Assembly (NCBI GenBank): GCA_003139615.1 | Contig: PLJH01000109.1 | Location: 1 to 57,715, forward strand | Length of the DNA: 57,715 bases | From: Alphaproteobacteria bacterium | Lineage (GTDB): Bacteria > Pseudomonadota > Alphaproteobacteria > Micropepsales > Micropepsaceae | Reading direction: 5' to 3' | Shown here: in pieces, positions 25,232-34,703 of the stretch | Layout of the letters: each line of letters starts with the position of its first letter | How positions within the stretch are numbered: position 1 is the stretch's first letter | The notes under the pieces: model-generated | Databases searched by the model: none | Told to the model about the DNA's origin: nothing | The model's input: the letters and a program-made list of their open reading frames with translations, nothing else | Position numbers and translations under genes: made by a program

Positions 25232-26103
25232 TCCGATGATCCGTCGTGACTGCGCAGCACGCCGTAGAGCTCCGGCCGGCGGTCGCGGAACAGTCCCCAC
25301 GACGCGCGCATCTTCGCAATTTCGTCGAGATCGAATCCGGCCGTCATGAGCCCTTCGTCTTTGCGGCCCATCTCCGCCACGAGTTCACCGGTCGGACCCG
25401 CAATGAAAGACGAGCCGTAAAAAGTGATCTCGCCCGCCTGCCCCTTTTCGGTGCCGATGCGGTTCGACGCGATCAACGGCATATAGTTCGCGCCCGCATG
25501 TCCCTGCATCACGCGCCGCCAATGGTCACGGCTGTCGACCGGCGGCGCGGGCGGCGGCTCCGTCCCGATCGCGGTAGGATAAAATAACGCCTCGGCCCCC
25601 AGCAGCGCCATCGCGCGCGCGGATTCGGGAAACCATTGGTCCCAGCAGATGCCCGCGCCGAATTTGCCGAAGCGAGTGTTCCAGACCTTGAAGCCGATGT
25701 CCCCCGGCGTGAAATAGAATTTCTCCTGATAGCCGGGCCCATCGGGAATATGCGATTTGCGATAAAGCCCGAGCACGCGTCCGTCCGCATCGACCATCGC
25801 CAGAGAATTGAAATGCGCGCGTCCTGCGCGCTCGAAGAAGCTGACCGGCAAGACCACGCCCAGCGATTTCGCGAGATCCGCCATTTCCGCGATCAGCGGA
25901 TTGCCTTCGAAGGGCGCGGCATGTGCGAAATGTTCGGCCAACTGGTCCTGGCAGAAATAGGGCGTCTCGAACAATTCCTGGATGAGGATCGCGTTGGCCC
26001 CCTTCGCCGCTGCCGCGCGCACCATGTCCTTCGCCTTGGCGATATTGGCGCGCTTGTCCCATGAGCAGGCGAATTGCGCGGCCGCGAAAACGATATTTCT
26101 CAT
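25228..26103 (-). CDS. aguB: N-carbamoylputrescine amidase
   Basis: Carbon-nitrogen hydrolase that converts N-carbamoylputrescine to putrescine, CO2 and ammonia. The nitrilase triad is visible: Glu43 in LIQELFETPYFCQ, Lys116 in YRKSHIPDGPGY, and Cys153 in GICWDQWFPE. The 291-residue length fits, and IASNRIGTEKG and FYGSSFIAGPTGE are also family sequences. The gene follows aguA with a four-base overlap and is followed by eipB. Together with aguA it completes the agmatine route to putrescine. Confidence 0.95.
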   Translation of the reverse strand: MRNIVFAAAQFACSWDKRANIAKAKDMVRAAAAKGANAILIQELFETPYFCQDQLAEHFAHAAPFEGNPLIAEMADLAKSLGVVLPVSFFERAGRAHFNSLAMVDADGRVLGLYRKSHIPDGPGYQEKFYFTPGDIGFKVWNTRFGKFGAGICWDQWFPESARAMALLGAEALFYPTAIGTEPPPAPPVDSRDHWRRVMQGHAGANYMPLIASNRIGTEKGQAGEITFYGSSFIAGPTGELVAEMGRKDEGLMTAGFDLDEIAKMRASWGLFRDRRPELYGVLRSHDGSSE

Positions 26104-27152
26104 GATTCAGCCGGCTCCTGCTGGGTGATGCAATGAATCCCGCCGCCGCCCTCCACGATGTCGAGTGCATCGACCTGCAAAATGTCGCGGCCGGGAAAGC
26201 ACGCCGCGATCACGCCGCGGGCGCGTTCGTCATGCGGATCGTCGAAGGACGGCATCACCACACCGCCGTTGGCGAGATAGAAATTGACATAGCTCGATTG
26301 CAGCAGGCGTCCGCGCCAATCAACCCGCGCCTTCTGTGGTTGAACGATCTCGACCACTTCGAGCTTCCGCCCCTGCGCATCGCGTGCATCTGTGAGCCGC
26401 CGAAGAGCTTCGATCGCCGGTTCAAAATCCGGATGCGACCGCGCCGAGGGAATACCTACGATCACGCGACCCGGTGCTGCAAAGCACGCGATGTTGTCGA
26501 CATGCCCGTCGGTCTCCTCGTCGGAGAATCCCTCGCCCAGCCAGATCACCCGGCTCGATCCCGTATAGAGCGCGAGGCGTTCCTCCACCTGCTGGCGATC
26601 GAGATTGGCGTTGCGGTTGGTATTGAGCAGGCATTGTTCGGTGGTGATCAGGGTTCCCTCGCCGTCCGAATGGATCGCACCGCCTTCGCACACGAGCGGC
26701 GCTGGATAGGCGCGCACATCGGCCGCCTTCAGCACGCGCGCCGCAAACGCAGCATCTTCCGTATACGGATGATATTTGTTGCCCCAGGCATTGAACTGCC
26801 ACATGACACCTGCCCGGGCGCCATCTCGTCCAGTGAGAAATGTAGGTCCGATATCGCGCGCCCAGGAATCGTCGAGCGGCGTGTCGAATATCTCGACTTT
26901 GCCGGCCGTCGCCAGCCGCGCTTCCGGCCCGTCGGGCGGACGCACCGCCATCATCACAGGCTCGAACGACGAAATCGCGCGTGCAACCCGCGCATAAGCC
27001 TGTTTAGCGCGCAACAGGCCCTCGGGGCCGCCCCAGATGTCCATGCGGCACGGCCAGCACATCCAGGTGCGCGCATGCGGAGCCCACTCCGCGGGCATCG
27101 CATAACCGTCACGCACGGGACATGGATCGTTGGCGTCGAGCCTTTTGGTCAT
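26100..27152 (-). CDS. aguA: agmatine deiminase
   Basis: Peptidylarginine-deiminase-type enzyme that converts agmatine to N-carbamoylputrescine plus ammonia. The 350 residues include PAEWAPHARTWMCWPCR, the WARDIGPTF acid motif, ETDGHVDN with the His/Asp pair, and the C-terminal GGGGIHCITQQ with the nucleophilic Cys341. It heads the minus-strand aguA-aguB-eipB unit. It is divergent from ridA across 90 bases, which carry no recognisable operator. Confidence 0.95.
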   Translation of the reverse strand: MTKRLDANDPCPVRDGYAMPAEWAPHARTWMCWPCRMDIWGGPEGLLRAKQAYARVARAISSFEPVMMAVRPPDGPEARLATAGKVEIFDTPLDDSWARDIGPTFLTGRDGARAGVMWQFNAWGNKYHPYTEDAAFAARVLKAADVRAYPAPLVCEGGAIHSDGEGTLITTEQCLLNTNRNANLDRQQVEERLALYTGSSRVIWLGEGFSDEETDGHVDNIACFAAPGRVIVGIPSARSHPDFEPAIEALRRLTDARDAQGRKLEVVEIVQPQKARVDWRGRLLQSSYVNFYLANGGVVMPSFDDPHDERARGVIAACFPGRDILQVDALDIVEGGGGIHCITQQEPAES

Positions 27153-27242
27153 GGTCCTCTATAGCGGTTCGCGCCGCGACGCGGGAGCCCCTCGCGCGGC
27201 CCGCGAAGGCCGATTAGGTTGGCGCACCCCAAGGAGAACATC

Positions 27243-27710
27243 ATGACCGGAAAGATCGACGCCCGTCTCAAGGAACTCGGCATCGTATTGCCTACCCCGC
27301 CCGCGCCCGTTGCGAGCTATGTGCCCTTCGTGATTTCGGGCAAGCAGGTTTTCATCTCCGGCCAGGTGACGATTGCGGCCGACGGCCTCAAATATGTGGG
27401 CACGGTCGGCAAGGAGATCACGCTGGACGACGCCAAGGCCGCGGCGCGGCTTTGCGCCATTAATGTGATCGCGCAGGTGAAGGCCGCCTGCGATGGCGAC
27501 CTCGACCGCGTCAAGCGCTGCGTGAAAGTGGGTGTGTTCGTGAACGCCGTGCCCGGCTTCGCCCAGCATCCCGAAATTGCCAATGGCGCCTCCGACCTGT
27601 TCGTCGAAGTGTTCGGCGATGCGGGCAAACACGCGCGCGCCGCGGTGGGCGCCGGCTCTCTGCCCCGCAATGTCGCAACCGAAGTCGAGGCGGTGTTCGA
27701 ACTCGCGTGA
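27243..27710 (+). CDS. RidA family protein
   Basis: YjgF/YER057c/UK114-type protein of 155 residues. Members of this family hydrolyse reactive enamine/imine intermediates released by PLP enzymes. The segments FVISGKQVFISGQVTIAADG, then RLCAINVIAQVKAACDGDLD and a terminal ARAAVGAGSLPRNVATEVEA are of the longer RidA subfamily (Rid4-7 like). The canonical catalytic Arg position should be checked before calling imine deaminase activity. The ATG at 27243 follows AAGGAG. GTGA overlap with the following gene couples their translation. Confidence 0.9.
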   Translation: MTGKIDARLKELGIVLPTPPAPVASYVPFVISGKQVFISGQVTIAADGLKYVGTVGKEITLDDAKAAARLCAINVIAQVKAACDGDLDRVKRCVKVGVFVNAVPGFAQHPEIANGASDLFVEVFGDAGKHARAAVGAGSLPRNVATEVEAVFELA

Positions 27711-28870
27711 CGAAGCCAGGTCTCACGGCGCGACTGGCCGGACCTGCGTCGAGCATCGGCGCGGAGGCGTGGAACGCCTGCGCCAATCCGGAAGGCTCGA
27801 ATGACCCGCATCCGTTCACGCGCTTCGAATTCTTTGCGGCCGCCGAGCGGTCCGGTTCGGCTGCGCCGCACGCGGGCTGGCAGGCCTGTCATCTCGTCGT
27901 CGAGCGCGGCGACCGCATCGAGGGGATCCTTCCGCTCTATCTGAAAGACCATTCGCAGGGTGAATATGTGTTCGACCATGGCTGGGCCGATGCGTTCGAG
28001 CGTGCGGGCGGCAATTATTATCCGAAGCTGCAGGCGTCCGTGCCTTTTACGCCCGTTATGGGGCGGCGCTTCCTGATCGCGGCGGGTGTCGACGAAGCCG
28101 AAGCGCGCGAGACGTTGATGGCTGCCGGCGCGTCGGCGGTGAAGGAACTCAAGGCATCGTCGCTGCACATCACCTTCATGACGGAAGATGAATGGAACGC
28201 GGCCGGCGCCGCGGGTTATCTGCAGCGCACCGACCAGCAATTCCACTGGGAAAATCGCGGATATGGAAGCTTCGACGAATTCCTCGGCGAGTTGTCATCG
28301 TCGAAGCGCAAGAATTTGCGCAAGGAGCGCCAGTCGGTACGCGATGCCGGGGTCGAATTCGAATGGCTTACCGGTTCGGACATCACCGAAGCGCATTGGG
28401 ACCAGTTCTTTGAATTCTATATGGACACGGGCGGGCGCAAATGGGGCCATCCCTATCTCACTCGCGATTTCTTCAGCCGCGCGGGCGCGAGCATGTCCGA
28501 GCAGATACTGCTGATCATCGCGAAACTGAACGGCCGCCCGATTGCGGGTGCGCTCAACTTTTCCGGCGGCGGCGTGCTCTATGGCCGCAATTGGGGCTGC
28601 ACGGAATTCGTGCCGTTCCTCCATTTCGAGACCTGCTACTATCAGGCGATCGACTTCGCCATTGCCAAAAAGTTCCGGAAAGTGGAAGCCGGCGCGCAAG
28701 GCGAACACAAGCTCCTGCGCGGCTATATGCCGACGCCGACTTACAGCGCGCATTACATCGCGCATCCCGGTTTGCGCCGCGCGGTCGCCGATTATCTTGC
28801 CCGCGAGCGCGAAGCGGTTGCCGAGCATATCGAAGTTCTCGCCGAGCATGGACCTTTCAAGAAGGGCTGA
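27707..28870 (+). CDS. COG3146 (DUF482) N-acyltransferase
   Basis: GNAT/FemAB-like predicted N-acyltransferase of 387 residues. Family sequences include HPFTRFEFFAAAERSGSAAP, HLVVERGDRIEGILPLYLK, EYVFDHGWADAFERAGG and YYPKLQASVPFTPVMGRRF. The C-terminal fold has GALNFSGGGVLYGRNWGCTE, KKFRKVEAGAQGEHKLLRGY and ptyTSAHYI. It starts at GTG 27707, which overlaps the RidA stop (GTGA). The substrate is unknown; the family is broad in alphaproteobacteria and cytoplasmic. Confidence 0.88.
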   Translation: MTKPGLTARLAGPASSIGAEAWNACANPEGSNDPHPFTRFEFFAAAERSGSAAPHAGWQACHLVVERGDRIEGILPLYLKDHSQGEYVFDHGWADAFERAGGNYYPKLQASVPFTPVMGRRFLIAAGVDEAEARETLMAAGASAVKELKASSLHITFMTEDEWNAAGAAGYLQRTDQQFHWENRGYGSFDEFLGELSSSKRKNLRKERQSVRDAGVEFEWLTGSDITEAHWDQFFEFYMDTGGRKWGHPYLTRDFFSRAGASMSEQILLIIAKLNGRPIAGALNFSGGGVLYGRNWGCTEFVPFLHFETCYYQAIDFAIAKKFRKVEAGAQGEHKLLRGYMPTPTYSAHYIAHPGLRRAVADYLAREREAVAEHIEVLAEHGPFKKG

Positions 28871-28931
28871 AATCTGCCCTTGCGCCGGAGCGGCGCATCT
28901 TTACGCTCTTGGCCGAAACGGAGCAGACGCC

Positions 28932-29348
28932 ATGGCCTACAACCCCAACAATATTTTCGCACGAATCCTGCGCGGTGAGCTGCCCAAGGTCGCCGTTTAC
29001 GAGGACGATCTGACGCTCGCACTGATGGACATCATGCCGTCCACGGAGGGCCACACGCTCGTCATCACCAAGGAGCCGGCCGAGGGTATTCTCGATCTGT
29101 CGCCGGATGGTGCGGCCGCGTTGATCAAGACGACGCAAAAGGTCGCGAAAGCCGTGAAGAGCGGGTTGGAGTGTCCGGGCGTGATGCTGGTTCAGCTCAA
29201 CGGCGAAGCAGCCGGCCAGAGCATTCCGCATATCCATTTCCACATTTTGCCGCGCGCGGGGGGGCTCGACCTCAAGCTGCACGGCCGCGCGATGGTCGAC
29301 GCCAAGACCCTCGAACCCATCGCCGCAAAAATCAGGGCCGCATTATGA
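28932..29348 (+). CDS. HIT family protein
   Basis: Histidine-triad nucleotide-binding hydrolase of the HINT/Hit-like class, 138 residues. The triad HIHFH lies at 100-104 (GQSIPHIHFHILPR), preceded by FARILRGELPKVAVYEDD. It probably hydrolyses AMP-linked amidates or dinucleoside phosphates. The ATG at 28932 is 61 bases after the acyltransferase stop. It shares an ATGA with the next gene. Confidence 0.92.
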   Translation: MAYNPNNIFARILRGELPKVAVYEDDLTLALMDIMPSTEGHTLVITKEPAEGILDLSPDGAAALIKTTQKVAKAVKSGLECPGVMLVQLNGEAAGQSIPHIHFHILPRAGGLDLKLHGRAMVDAKTLEPIAAKIRAAL

Positions 29349-29635
29349 TCGTCGAACACGCCATCCTCAACATCCGCAAAGGCCAGTCGCGCGAATTCGA
29401 AGCCGCGCTGGAAAAAGCCCGCCCGCTGATCGAGGCGACGCAAGGCTTTCAGCGCATGGAGGTTCGCCCCTGTGTCGAGACGAGCGACCGCTATTTGCTG
29501 CTGGTCTGGTGGAGTTCGGTCGAGGCCCACACGGTGGGCTTCCGCCAATCGCCCCGCTTCGAGGAGTGGCGCGCGGCGCTACACCAGTTCTACGAGCCCT
29601 TCCCGACCGTTCAGCATTACGGCGCGCCGCTTTGA
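29345..29635 (+). CDS. antibiotic biosynthesis monooxygenase (ABM)-domain protein
   Basis: Small 96-residue ferredoxin-like dimeric fold protein of the ABM family: VEHAILNIRKGQSREFEAAL, then FQRMEVRPCVETSDRYLLLV and WWSSVEAHTVGFRQSPRF, EEWRAALHQFY. Such domains act as cofactor-free quinol oxygenases or heme/quinone-related small enzymes, but many have no assigned role. The start ATG at 29345 overlaps the HIT stop (ATGA), so the two are translationally coupled. Confidence 0.8.
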   Translation: MIVEHAILNIRKGQSREFEAALEKARPLIEATQGFQRMEVRPCVETSDRYLLLVWWSSVEAHTVGFRQSPRFEEWRAALHQFYEPFPTVQHYGAPL

Positions 29636-29732
29636 TTCGGAACCTCGCCTCCCCGAGAGATTTGAACCTGGCGGCCCTTGTCGCGGGACCATCCACGCAT
29701 TAATTCTAGGCTCGGGTTCTGGACGTTGGCCG

Positions 29733-29975
29733 ATGATCTACCTGCTCGCCTTTTTCTGCTCGCCGCTGGCTCTGCTGTTCGAAGGCAAGCCGATCTCCGC
29801 GCTGTTCAATTTCATCCTGTACATCCTGTCGATCGTCTGCTGGGCCACAATCATTTTCTTCCATGCCGGTTTCCTGCTCTGGATCGTCTGCGTGCTGCAT
29901 GCGGTTTTAGCGATCAACAACGCGCGCGAGGAACGCAGAGCCCGCCGTATCATCGCAGCGTCGAAAAGCGAATAA
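29733..29975 (+). CDS. small two-helix membrane protein (YqaE/Pmp3-like)
   Basis: An 80-residue membrane protein. It has two hydrophobic stretches (MIYLLAFFCSPLALLF and FNFILYILSIVCWATIIFFH, continuing to AGFLLWIVCVLHAVLAI) and a charged C-terminus (REERRARRII). It resembles the YqaE/Pmp3 stress-related family (LLAFFCSPLALLFEGKPISA), which helps keep membrane potential in yeast and is widespread in bacteria. This is a weak match. The upstream 97 bases contain no gene. Confidence 0.6.
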   Translation: MIYLLAFFCSPLALLFEGKPISALFNFILYILSIVCWATIIFFHAGFLLWIVCVLHAVLAINNAREERRARRIIAASKSE

Positions 29976-30119
29976 TCATCGACCAAGGTGAAGCTTGAGC
30001 GCGCGCCGGAGCATTTCTGTGCGCCGGGCGCGTAAGATTCCTGTTCGGGCATCGCATTTTCGGCTATGATCCCAGGCTCCCGGATCAGGAACCTCACGGG
30101 CAATCGGGGCAAGCCTGCG

Positions 30120-30953
30120 ATGACCGAGTTCACGAAACGTGCGTTTCTGGCCGCAACCGCCTGCACCTGTTGTGCGAGCGCGGTTGGCCGGTCGTTTGCC
30201 GCGACATCGCCAGCAAGCGTCGGAACATTCGGCGGCGAAGGTTTGCCGACCCTGCTCGAACTCGGCACCGATCCGATGACCCGTATCGGCGAGACCGTCT
30301 GGGTGGCGCGGATCGCGCCGCAATTATGGCTGCACACAACGACGGCGACGATCGAAGGCGGCTATGTGTTTCCGGCGAACGGATTGATCGTCGAGCGCCC
30401 GCGCGGCAGCCTCCTGATCGACACAGGATATTCACCCGACCAGTCCGAACTCCTGCTGCAATGGTCGAATATCAACCTCGCCTCGCCGATCTCGTCGGCT
30501 ATCGCCACGCATTTCCACCGCGACCGCACGGGAGGCATCGACGGGCTGAAGGCGCATCGCATTCGCACGCTGGCCTCGCCGCTCACCTGCGCGCTTGCGA
30601 AGGAGCATGCGCTGCCCCTGCCTGAGCCGATCAAGGGTTTTGGCGACACGCCATACCGCTTCGCCGCCGATTGCGAGCTGTTCTTCCCGGGAGCCGGACA
30701 CACACACGACAACATCGTCGCCTGGCTCCCGAAGCATCGGGTTTTGTTCGGCGGTTGCTTCCTGAAATCGGTGACAAGCGACGATCTCGGCAATGTGGCT
30801 GATGCCGATATTCCGGACTGGTCTGCCAGCGTGCGCCGCGCCCACGCGCAATATCCGCTCGCGAAAATATCGATCCCCGGCCATGGCTCGATCGCAGGCG
30901 ATCCCGTTGCGCAGACGCTCACGCTATTGGCAAAGACGAACGAGCAGAACTAA
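30120..30953 (+). CDS. subclass B1-type metallo-beta-lactamase
   Basis: Two-zinc hydrolase of the metallo-beta-lactamase superfamily with all B1 ligands: His131, His133 and Asp135 (ATHFHRDRTGG), His194 (GAGHTHDN), Cys213 (GGCFLKS) and His255 (PGHG). The carboxylate-binding Lys216 and the Asn225 of GNVADADIPDW are also B1 features. A B2/B3 enzyme would not have the Cys with this GGCxxKS context. It is 277 residues with an N-terminal export region (KRAFLAATACTCCASAVG) and a long loop before the core. It is convergent with clpA and shares a CTAA stop region. Beta-lactam hydrolysis is likely but untested. Confidence 0.88.
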   Translation: MTEFTKRAFLAATACTCCASAVGRSFAATSPASVGTFGGEGLPTLLELGTDPMTRIGETVWVARIAPQLWLHTTTATIEGGYVFPANGLIVERPRGSLLIDTGYSPDQSELLLQWSNINLASPISSAIATHFHRDRTGGIDGLKAHRIRTLASPLTCALAKEHALPLPEPIKGFGDTPYRFAADCELFFPGAGHTHDNIVAWLPKHRVLFGGCFLKSVTSDDLGNVADADIPDWSASVRRAHAQYPLAKISIPGHGSIAGDPVAQTLTLLAKTNEQN

Positions 30954-33277
30954 ACGCTCTCTTCGGCCTTGGGCTTTTTCGGCGGCGGCAGCGCCTTGGG
31001 GCGTAGATCGTCTTCGGTGATGAATTCGAAGACGAGCTTGTCCGTCTCGCGGTCGAGGAGGACGCGAACAGTGCCCCCCCCCTTGAGTTTGCCGAACAGG
31101 ATTTCGTCGGCGAGCGGTTTCTTGATGTTGTCCTGGATCACGCGCGCCAGCGGGCGGGCGCCAAAGGAATCGTCGTAACCCTTCTGGCCGAGCCAACGTG
31201 TCGCTTCCGGCGTGAGGTCGAAGGTCACGTCGCGGTCGGTCAGCTGCGCTTCCAGCTCCAGCACGAACTTCTCGACCACGCGGTCGATCGTGTCGCGGCC
31301 GAGCGGCGCAAACGCGATTGTCGCATCGAGACGGTTGCGGAATTCAGGCGTGAAAAGGCGTTTGATCGCTTCCTCGTCCTCGCCTTCCCGCTTGCCGCGG
31401 CCGAAGCCGATGGATTCCCTGGCTGCGTCCGACGCGCCTGCATTGGTCGTCATGATCAGCACGACATTGCGGAAATCGATCTTCTTGCCGTTGTGATCGG
31501 TGAGCTTGCCGTGATCCATCACCTGCAGAAGGATATTGAACAGATCGGCATGAGCCTTTTCGATTTCGTCCAGCAGCAGCACGCAATGGGGATGCTGATC
31601 GACACCATCCGTCAGCAAACCGCCCTGGTCGAAGCCGACATAGCCCGGCGGCGCACCGATGAGGCGCGACACGGTATGCCGCTCCATATATTCGCTCATG
31701 TCGAAGCGCAGGAGTTCGACGCCCATGATCGACGCAAGCTGCTTCGCCACTTCCGTCTTGCCGACACCCGTGGGCCCCGAGAACAGGTAACAGCCGATGG
31801 GCTTTTCCGGCTGGCGCAGGCCCGCGCGCGACAGCTTGATCGCCGACGACAGCGCATGAATGGCGGCGTTCTGGCCGAACACCACGCGTTGCAGATCGGA
31901 TTCCAAAGTGCGCAACGCTTCGGCATCGTCCTTCGAGACGGATTTTGGTGGGATGCGCGCCATCTTGGCGATCACCTCTTCCACCTCTTTGACCCCGATC
32001 ACTTTCTTGCGGCGCGATTCCGGCAGAAGCATCTGTGACGCGCCCACCTCGTCGATCACGTCGATGGCTTTGTCCGGCAGCTTGCGGTCGTTGATGTATT
32101 TTGCCGCCAGTTCGACAGCCGCCTTGATCGCATCGGCCGTGTAGCGGACTTTGTGGAACTCTTCGTAATAAGGCTTCAGGCCTTTGAGAATCTTGATCGT
32201 GTCCGGCACGTTCGGCTCGGCCACGTCGATCTTCTGGAACCGGCGGACGAGCGCGCGGTCCTTCTCGAAATATTGCCGATATTCCTTGTAGGTCGTCGAA
32301 CCCATGCAACGCAGCGTGCCGGCCTGCAACGCGGGCTTGAGCAGGTTCGACGCATCCATCGCGCCGCCGCTGGTGGCACCGGCGCCGATCACGGTGTGGA
32401 TCTCGTCGATGAACAGGATCGCGCCCTTGATCGCTTCGAGTTCCTTCACGACCGATTTGAGGCGTTCCTCGAAATCGCCGCGATAGCGCGTGCCCGCGAT
32501 CAGCGCGCCCATGTCGAGCGAATAAATGATGCTGTCCTTGAGGACTTCCGGAACTTCGTTCTTGACGATCTTGCGCGCGAGCCCTTCGGCAATGGCCGTC
32601 TTGCCCACGCCGGGATCGCCCACGAACAGCGGATTGTTCTTCTGGCGGCGGCAAAGGATCTGGATCGTGCGTTCGACTTCGGCTTCGCGGCCGATCAGCG
32701 GATCGATTTTTCCCGTCTTCGCCTTCTCGTTCAGATTGACGCAATAGGCTTCGAGCGCTTCGGTCCCCTGTTTGACGACTTTTTCGCCTTCTTCTTCCTC
32801 TTCGGCACCGCGCACGGGCTTTTGCTGCGTCATGCCCGGGCGCTTGGCGATGCCGTGGCTGATATAGCTCACCGCATCGAGCCGCGTCATGTTCTGCTCT
32901 TGCAGGAAGTAGACCGCGTGGCTTTCGCGCTCGGTGAACAATGCCACGAGCACATTCGCGCCCGTCACTTCGTCGCGGCCGGAATTCTGGACGTGGAGCA
33001 CGGCCCGCTGCACGACGCGCTGGAAGCCCGTCGTGGGCTTGGCGTCTTCGCCGTCTTCGATCACCAGCGTGATCAATTCTTCATCGACATATTTGACGAG
33101 GGATTGGCGGAGTGCATCGACGTCGACATTGCAGGCCTTCATCACCTGGCCGGCGTCGGGATCGTCGAGCAAAGCGAGCAGCAGGTGCTCCAAAGTCGCG
33201 TATTCGTGATGCCTGTCGCTCGCGAGTTTGATGGCGCGATGAAGAGCTTGTTCCAGGCTCCGCGACAAAGATGGCAT
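30950..33277 (-). CDS. clpA: ATP-dependent Clp protease ATP-binding subunit ClpA
   Basis: AAA+ unfoldase that feeds substrates into ClpP. It is 775 residues: an N-domain (1-150, [20 protein letters not shown]), D1 with Walker A GDPGVGKT near residue 220, D2 with GPTGVGKT and [17 protein letters not shown] in D1, [20 protein letters not shown], and a ClpA/B C-terminus. The loop for ClpP contact is in the D2 small part. The ATG at 33277 follows clpS by seven bases. The clpS-clpA order is standard. Confidence 0.97.
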   Translation of the reverse strand: MPSLSRSLEQALHRAIKLASDRHHEYATLEHLLLALLDDPDAGQVMKACNVDVDALRQSLVKYVDEELITLVIEDGEDAKPTTGFQRVVQRAVLHVQNSGRDEVTGANVLVALFTERESHAVYFLQEQNMTRLDAVSYISHGIAKRPGMTQQKPVRGAEEEEEGEKVVKQGTEALEAYCVNLNEKAKTGKIDPLIGREAEVERTIQILCRRQKNNPLFVGDPGVGKTAIAEGLARKIVKNEVPEVLKDSIIYSLDMGALIAGTRYRGDFEERLKSVVKELEAIKGAILFIDEIHTVIGAGATSGGAMDASNLLKPALQAGTLRCMGSTTYKEYRQYFEKDRALVRRFQKIDVAEPNVPDTIKILKGLKPYYEEFHKVRYTADAIKAAVELAAKYINDRKLPDKAIDVIDEVGASQMLLPESRRKKVIGVKEVEEVIAKMARIPPKSVSKDDAEALRTLESDLQRVVFGQNAAIHALSSAIKLSRAGLRQPEKPIGCYLFSGPTGVGKTEVAKQLASIMGVELLRFDMSEYMERHTVSRLIGAPPGYVGFDQGGLLTDGVDQHPHCVLLLDEIEKAHADLFNILLQVMDHGKLTDHNGKKIDFRNVVLIMTTNAGASDAARESIGFGRGKREGEDEEAIKRLFTPEFRNRLDATIAFAPLGRDTIDRVVEKFVLELEAQLTDRDVTFDLTPEATRWLGQKGYDDSFGARPLARVIQDNIKKPLADEILFGKLKGGGTVRVLLDRETDKLVFEFITEDDLRPKALPPPKKPKAEESV

Positions 33278-33284
33278 CGAATCG

Positions 33285-33662
33285 CTACTCCTTCTCCATG
33301 GTACACTGCAGAGGATGTTGATGGCGGCGGGCGAATTCAATGACCTGCGCCACTTTTGTCTCCGCAACCTCGAACGTAAACACGCCGCAAATCCCCACAC
33401 CGTGACGATGGACATGGAGCATGATCTCGACCGCCTGATCGCGGTTCTTGTTGAAGAACCGCTCGAGGATCAGCACCACGAACTCCATCGGCGTGTAATC
33501 GTCGTTCAACAGCAGCACTTTGTACAGGCTGGGCTTCTTGGTTTTCGGCCGCGTCTTGGTCGCAATGCCGCTGCCGGTTCCGGTGCCCTGGCCGTTGCCT
33601 GCGCCGTTTCCGGTCCCATTTCCCTGGCCTGACTGGCCGTTGCCGTCTTTCTTGTCGCTCAT
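33285..33662 (-). CDS. clpS: ClpS, N-end-rule adaptor
   Basis: Delivers N-degron proteins to ClpA. The adaptor core starts at about residue 46 with [20 protein letters not shown], and [20 protein letters not shown] ends it. The 125-residue length is longer than ClpS1 because of an N-terminal run of about 30 residues almost only Gly, Asn, Gln, Thr and Ser (residues 8-32), low-complexity and probably disordered. The order is clpS then clpA on the same strand. Confidence 0.96.
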   Translation of the reverse strand: MSDKKDGNGQSGQGNGTGNGAGNGQGTGTGSGIATKTRPKTKKPSLYKVLLLNDDYTPMEFVVLILERFFNKNRDQAVEIMLHVHRHGVGICGVFTFEVAETKVAQVIEFARRHQHPLQCTMEKE

Positions 33663-33840
33663 TGCCGCTTTGGGCCGCCAAATCGAACGGTACCGCCGGT
33701 TCGCCGGCGCATCTGCAACAGCTTAACGGAAGTCCACCCCAGTTTGGCAATCGTGGATTGCCGCAAGGTTTACGAATGTAGGGATGGGCGCCGCAATTTC
33801 AAAATCCGGCAATTCGCGCATTAAGCGCCGCTTGAAAGCG

Positions 33841-33870
33841 AAAGGGCCTGGAGCAAGCTCCAGGCCCTTC
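33841..33870 (-). terminator. strong inverted repeat downstream of the phasin gene
   Basis: AAAGGGCCTGGAGC - AA - GCTCCAGGCCCTTC: near-perfect 12-base arms with a two-base loop, 60 bases after the phasin stop on the minus strand. The 3' tail (TTTCGCTTTC on the minus strand) is only partly T-rich. It probably ends the phasin transcript. Confidence 0.65.
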
Positions 33871-33929
33871 CAAGACCGTCCCGCGAGCGAGGGGGGAGGG
33901 GATGCTCGCGAGACGAATAATTGCGCCAA

Positions 33930-34391
33930 TCAGGCGGCGCGCGAACTCTGAACGATCTCGACCCACGCCTGGACGCGGCTCTGCAGCGGCTCGATCGCTT
34001 CCTTGCTCGTGGAGGCGAAGATTTCGCTGAGCTTCGTCATCTGGCCGACATATGCGTCAAACGCCGTCTTCGCGAAATCGGTCTGCAGCTCGAACACTTC
34101 GTGAGCCGACTTCGAACCGAGAACCGCCTTCACCGCCGCGATCGAACCTTCGACCGACTGCTTGGAGAAGGAGTAGATTTCGTTGTGGAGCGTTTCCGCG
34201 CCCTTGCCTGCCGCATTGGCGGACTTCATGTAGGCTTCGACCGTCCCTTTGCTGTAGCCAAGCAGATGGTCGTAATTCTTTACGGCTTTCTCAAAACCGG
34301 CCTTCAGAGCTTCCGAGCCGTTCTTCATTGCCGTTTCGATACCTTCAGCGCCGTTGATTTTCTCGCCGGCCGCTTTTGCCTTCGTAGCCAT
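33930..34391 (-). CDS. phasin family protein
   Basis: Granule-associated protein of the phasin_2 family, 153 residues, coating PHB granules and controlling their size and number. Family pattern: AEGIETAMKNGSEALKAGFE, then AVKNYDHLLGYSKGTVEAYM, FELQTDFAKTAFDAYVGQM and a terminal AWVEIVQSSRAA. No membrane or signal sequence. RBS GAAAGGAAC precedes the ATG. Its upstream 312 bases carry TGCAGTGCA-type boxes typical of phasin control (see the next entry). Confidence 0.93.
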   Translation of the reverse strand: MATKAKAAGEKINGAEGIETAMKNGSEALKAGFEKAVKNYDHLLGYSKGTVEAYMKSANAAGKGAETLHNEIYSFSKQSVEGSIAAVKAVLGSKSAHEVFELQTDFAKTAFDAYVGQMTKLSEIFASTSKEAIEPLQSRVQAWVEIVQSSRAA

Positions 34392-34460
34392 GGTGATAGT
34401 TCCTTTCGCTTCGAACGCACCGCGTGCCCGGGTCCCTAGCTAACTGGCCAATCGCCCTAT

Positions 34461-34526
34461 TGCAGTGCAACATGACTTATATGCGGTGCAGCGTATTGGT
34501 TGTCAAGGGCAAAATGCTGCACTGCA
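34461..34526. promoter_or_regulatory. putative PhaR-type operator boxes in the phasin promoter region
   Basis: TGCAGTGCA at 34461-34469 and TGCACTGCA at 34518-34526 are reverse complements, each forming TGCA-rich palindromic sites, with GGTGCAGC between them. They are 70 and 127 bases upstream of the phasin start. PhaR, the repressor that senses PHB, binds TGC-rich palindromes of this type before phasin genes in other alphaproteobacteria. The remaining 34392-34703 gap holds the promoters of the phasin and carboxypeptidase genes. Confidence 0.5.
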
Positions 34527-34703
34527 CCATGGAACATTTATAGGCACTTTTCCGAGGTGTCCGGACGCCCCTTTTTGGCATCAGTTAACCACTCGTAAAC
34601 GCCCGTAAGACAAAGTGGATTTGCTTTTCTGCTTGCGGCAAAGGCCACAATTTGGTCTCATTGTTGCAAGGGCGGAACGCGTAACGAGTTATAGGGGTCT
34701 TGG

